From positions 218,271 through 282,270 of the forward strand of contig WIDE01000013.1 of assembly GCA_015039315.1 (NCBI GenBank): a DNA stretch of 64,000 bases. The letters are read 5' to 3'. The stretch is from Clavulina sp. PMI_390 (lineage: Eukaryota; Basidiomycota; Agaricomycetes; Cantharellales; Hydnaceae). The notes under the pieces were generated by a model. That model did no database searches. It was not told the origin of the DNA and saw nothing but the letters and a program-made list of their open reading frames with translations. A program made the position numbers and the translations under genes. The stretch's first letter is position 1, and each line of letters starts with the position of its first letter. This document shows, one piece after another, positions 63,024 through 64,000 of this stretch.

Positions 63024-64000
63024 TCATACATCCTCAACTATTGTGAAATCTGGCACACGCGAGCAGTACCACTCCTCGGATCCTTCTCCGTCCCGAGTGA
63101 CCAATGAGCGAGGGAGCGTCAATGTGGTTACGGCCTGGACACTCGTTCCAAAAACCGTCACGTATGCTCCCTTGGCAGAGAGATCCTGTCGAACCGACCC
63201 TAGGAGCCGAGGCCCAAGCCGACGAGCAACATCTTTCGCCATGCGACTCGAATTTTGAGATGCAACAGCGCCAGCAGCTTTCCTTGGCAAATTTATGCGC
63301 AATGTTTGGAGTCGCGAGACAATGATGCCTTCTGAGGGATCGGATAGGCTCGAGAACGCTCTTGATAGTGTTTGCAAGAGGATTTCCCGGTGGACGTTCA
63401 AGGTGAGGGACTCCAGGAATGGCATTGACGATAGCTTGGAAAAGAAGAATCAGCTGGCACATTGACGGGCAGAAAACAATGGCGTTGCGAAGAAAGACGT
63501 ACGATGCGATTCAGGTCGGCACCTACGCGGACAGCGTCGAGCATTTGCGACATACCTCCCAGAGCAAGAGGAACACCGAGATCAAGGTCTCTGATCCCCA
63601 AGCACAGGTTCACAAAAATAGTTGCGAACATACTCCACAATACTGTCCGGCCATTTCGAATGCTTAGGGAACGTAGTGATGGCAGAACTTTGTCGGACTC
63701 GTAGATGCTTCCATCATCAAAACCATTGACCACCGGCTCTCCTCCGATGATCTGTATCCGCGAAAGGTTCGGCGCATCAAGGAGGACAATCCCAACTTGG
63801 ATATTATCGAGCGATTGGTTCTTGTATACCAGCTCGGTGAGATTAGGCATAGACAGTACGTGGGAGCCGTTCTCGAAAACCACGGCTTTCTCAAGTTGTA
63901 GATAACGAGTAGCCCAGAATTGTTCTAGGTCTTCAGAAGGAACGAGCGAGTCTTGCAGTGTCAACGACTCGAGATCGAACATCTCCTCGGGATATCCAAG
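63024..64000 (-). CDS. F-box/LRR-like protein, C-terminal part (5' end outside the window)
   Basis: Open on the minus strand to the window edge (LGYPEEMFDLESLTLQDS...), so the N-terminus, where an F-box would lie, is not visible. Leucine-rich-repeat-like segments: MFDLESLTLQDSLV, MPNLTELVYKNQSLDNI, LDAPNLSRIQIIGGEP, LPSLRSLSIRNGRTV, GIRDLDLGVPLALGGM and MPFLESLTLNVHREIL. One intron (donor GTACGTC after LNRI, acceptor CCAAG near 63435) gives LNRILSSMPFLES. Ends FTIVEDV and TGA at 63024. The irregular repeats are typical of the large basidiomycete F-box-like families, which are thought to select ubiquitination targets; the family call is inferred from repeats alone. Confidence 0.55.

Overview
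The window is a piece of a filamentous fungal genome, most likely a basidiomycete (Agaricomycetes). Genes have many introns of about 41-70 nt with GT..AG borders (one is GC..AG), short intergenic spaces, CT-rich tracts before start codons, and one multidomain EF-hand protein of a type I know only from mushrooms and relatives. No transposase, reverse transcriptase, rRNA, tRNA or CRISPR was recognised.

Layout. 1-6692 (+): the 3' part of a CFT1/CPSF160 mRNA 3'-end processing gene, then the exocyst subunit EXO70. 7085-9026 (-): a secreted pepsin-type aspartic protease. 9647-14268 (-): a Bem3-like RhoGAP with coiled coil, PX, PH and RhoGAP domains. 16421-19062 (-): the calcineurin A catalytic subunit. 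19922-20596 (-): a small unrecognised multi-exon gene whose second intron carries a decayed copy of its first exon. It diverges from ribosomal protein eL30 (20896-21561, +), which is followed by the Paf1-complex factor RTF1 (21961-24285, +).

24286-49139 is a gene-poor block of about 25 kb. Its only confident gene is a minus-strand, low-complexity regulator with an Ecl1-type Cys4 zinc motif (33493-36332). Around that gene the two strands differ strongly in purine content, and there are simple repeats.

49140-64000 is gene-dense again: SWC5 (BCNT domain), the proteasome beta-4 subunit, a METTL21/EFM-type lysine methyltransferase, a single-chain iron-sulfur L-serine dehydratase (-), a large helical-bundle plus EF-hand protein (-), a promethin/LDO-like lipid-droplet membrane protein (+), and the 3' part of an F-box/LRR-like gene (-) that runs off the window.

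Neighbours do not form an operon or a clear pathway cluster; this is mostly conserved housekeeping content (polarised growth: EXO70 and RhoGAP; calcium signalling: calcineurin and the EF-hand protein). The most interesting points are the one-codon last exon that restores a C-terminal cysteine in serine dehydratase, the exon-like repeat beside eL30, the basidiomycete-type EF-hand protein, and the isolated Ecl1-like gene in its sparse, strand-asymmetric surroundings.
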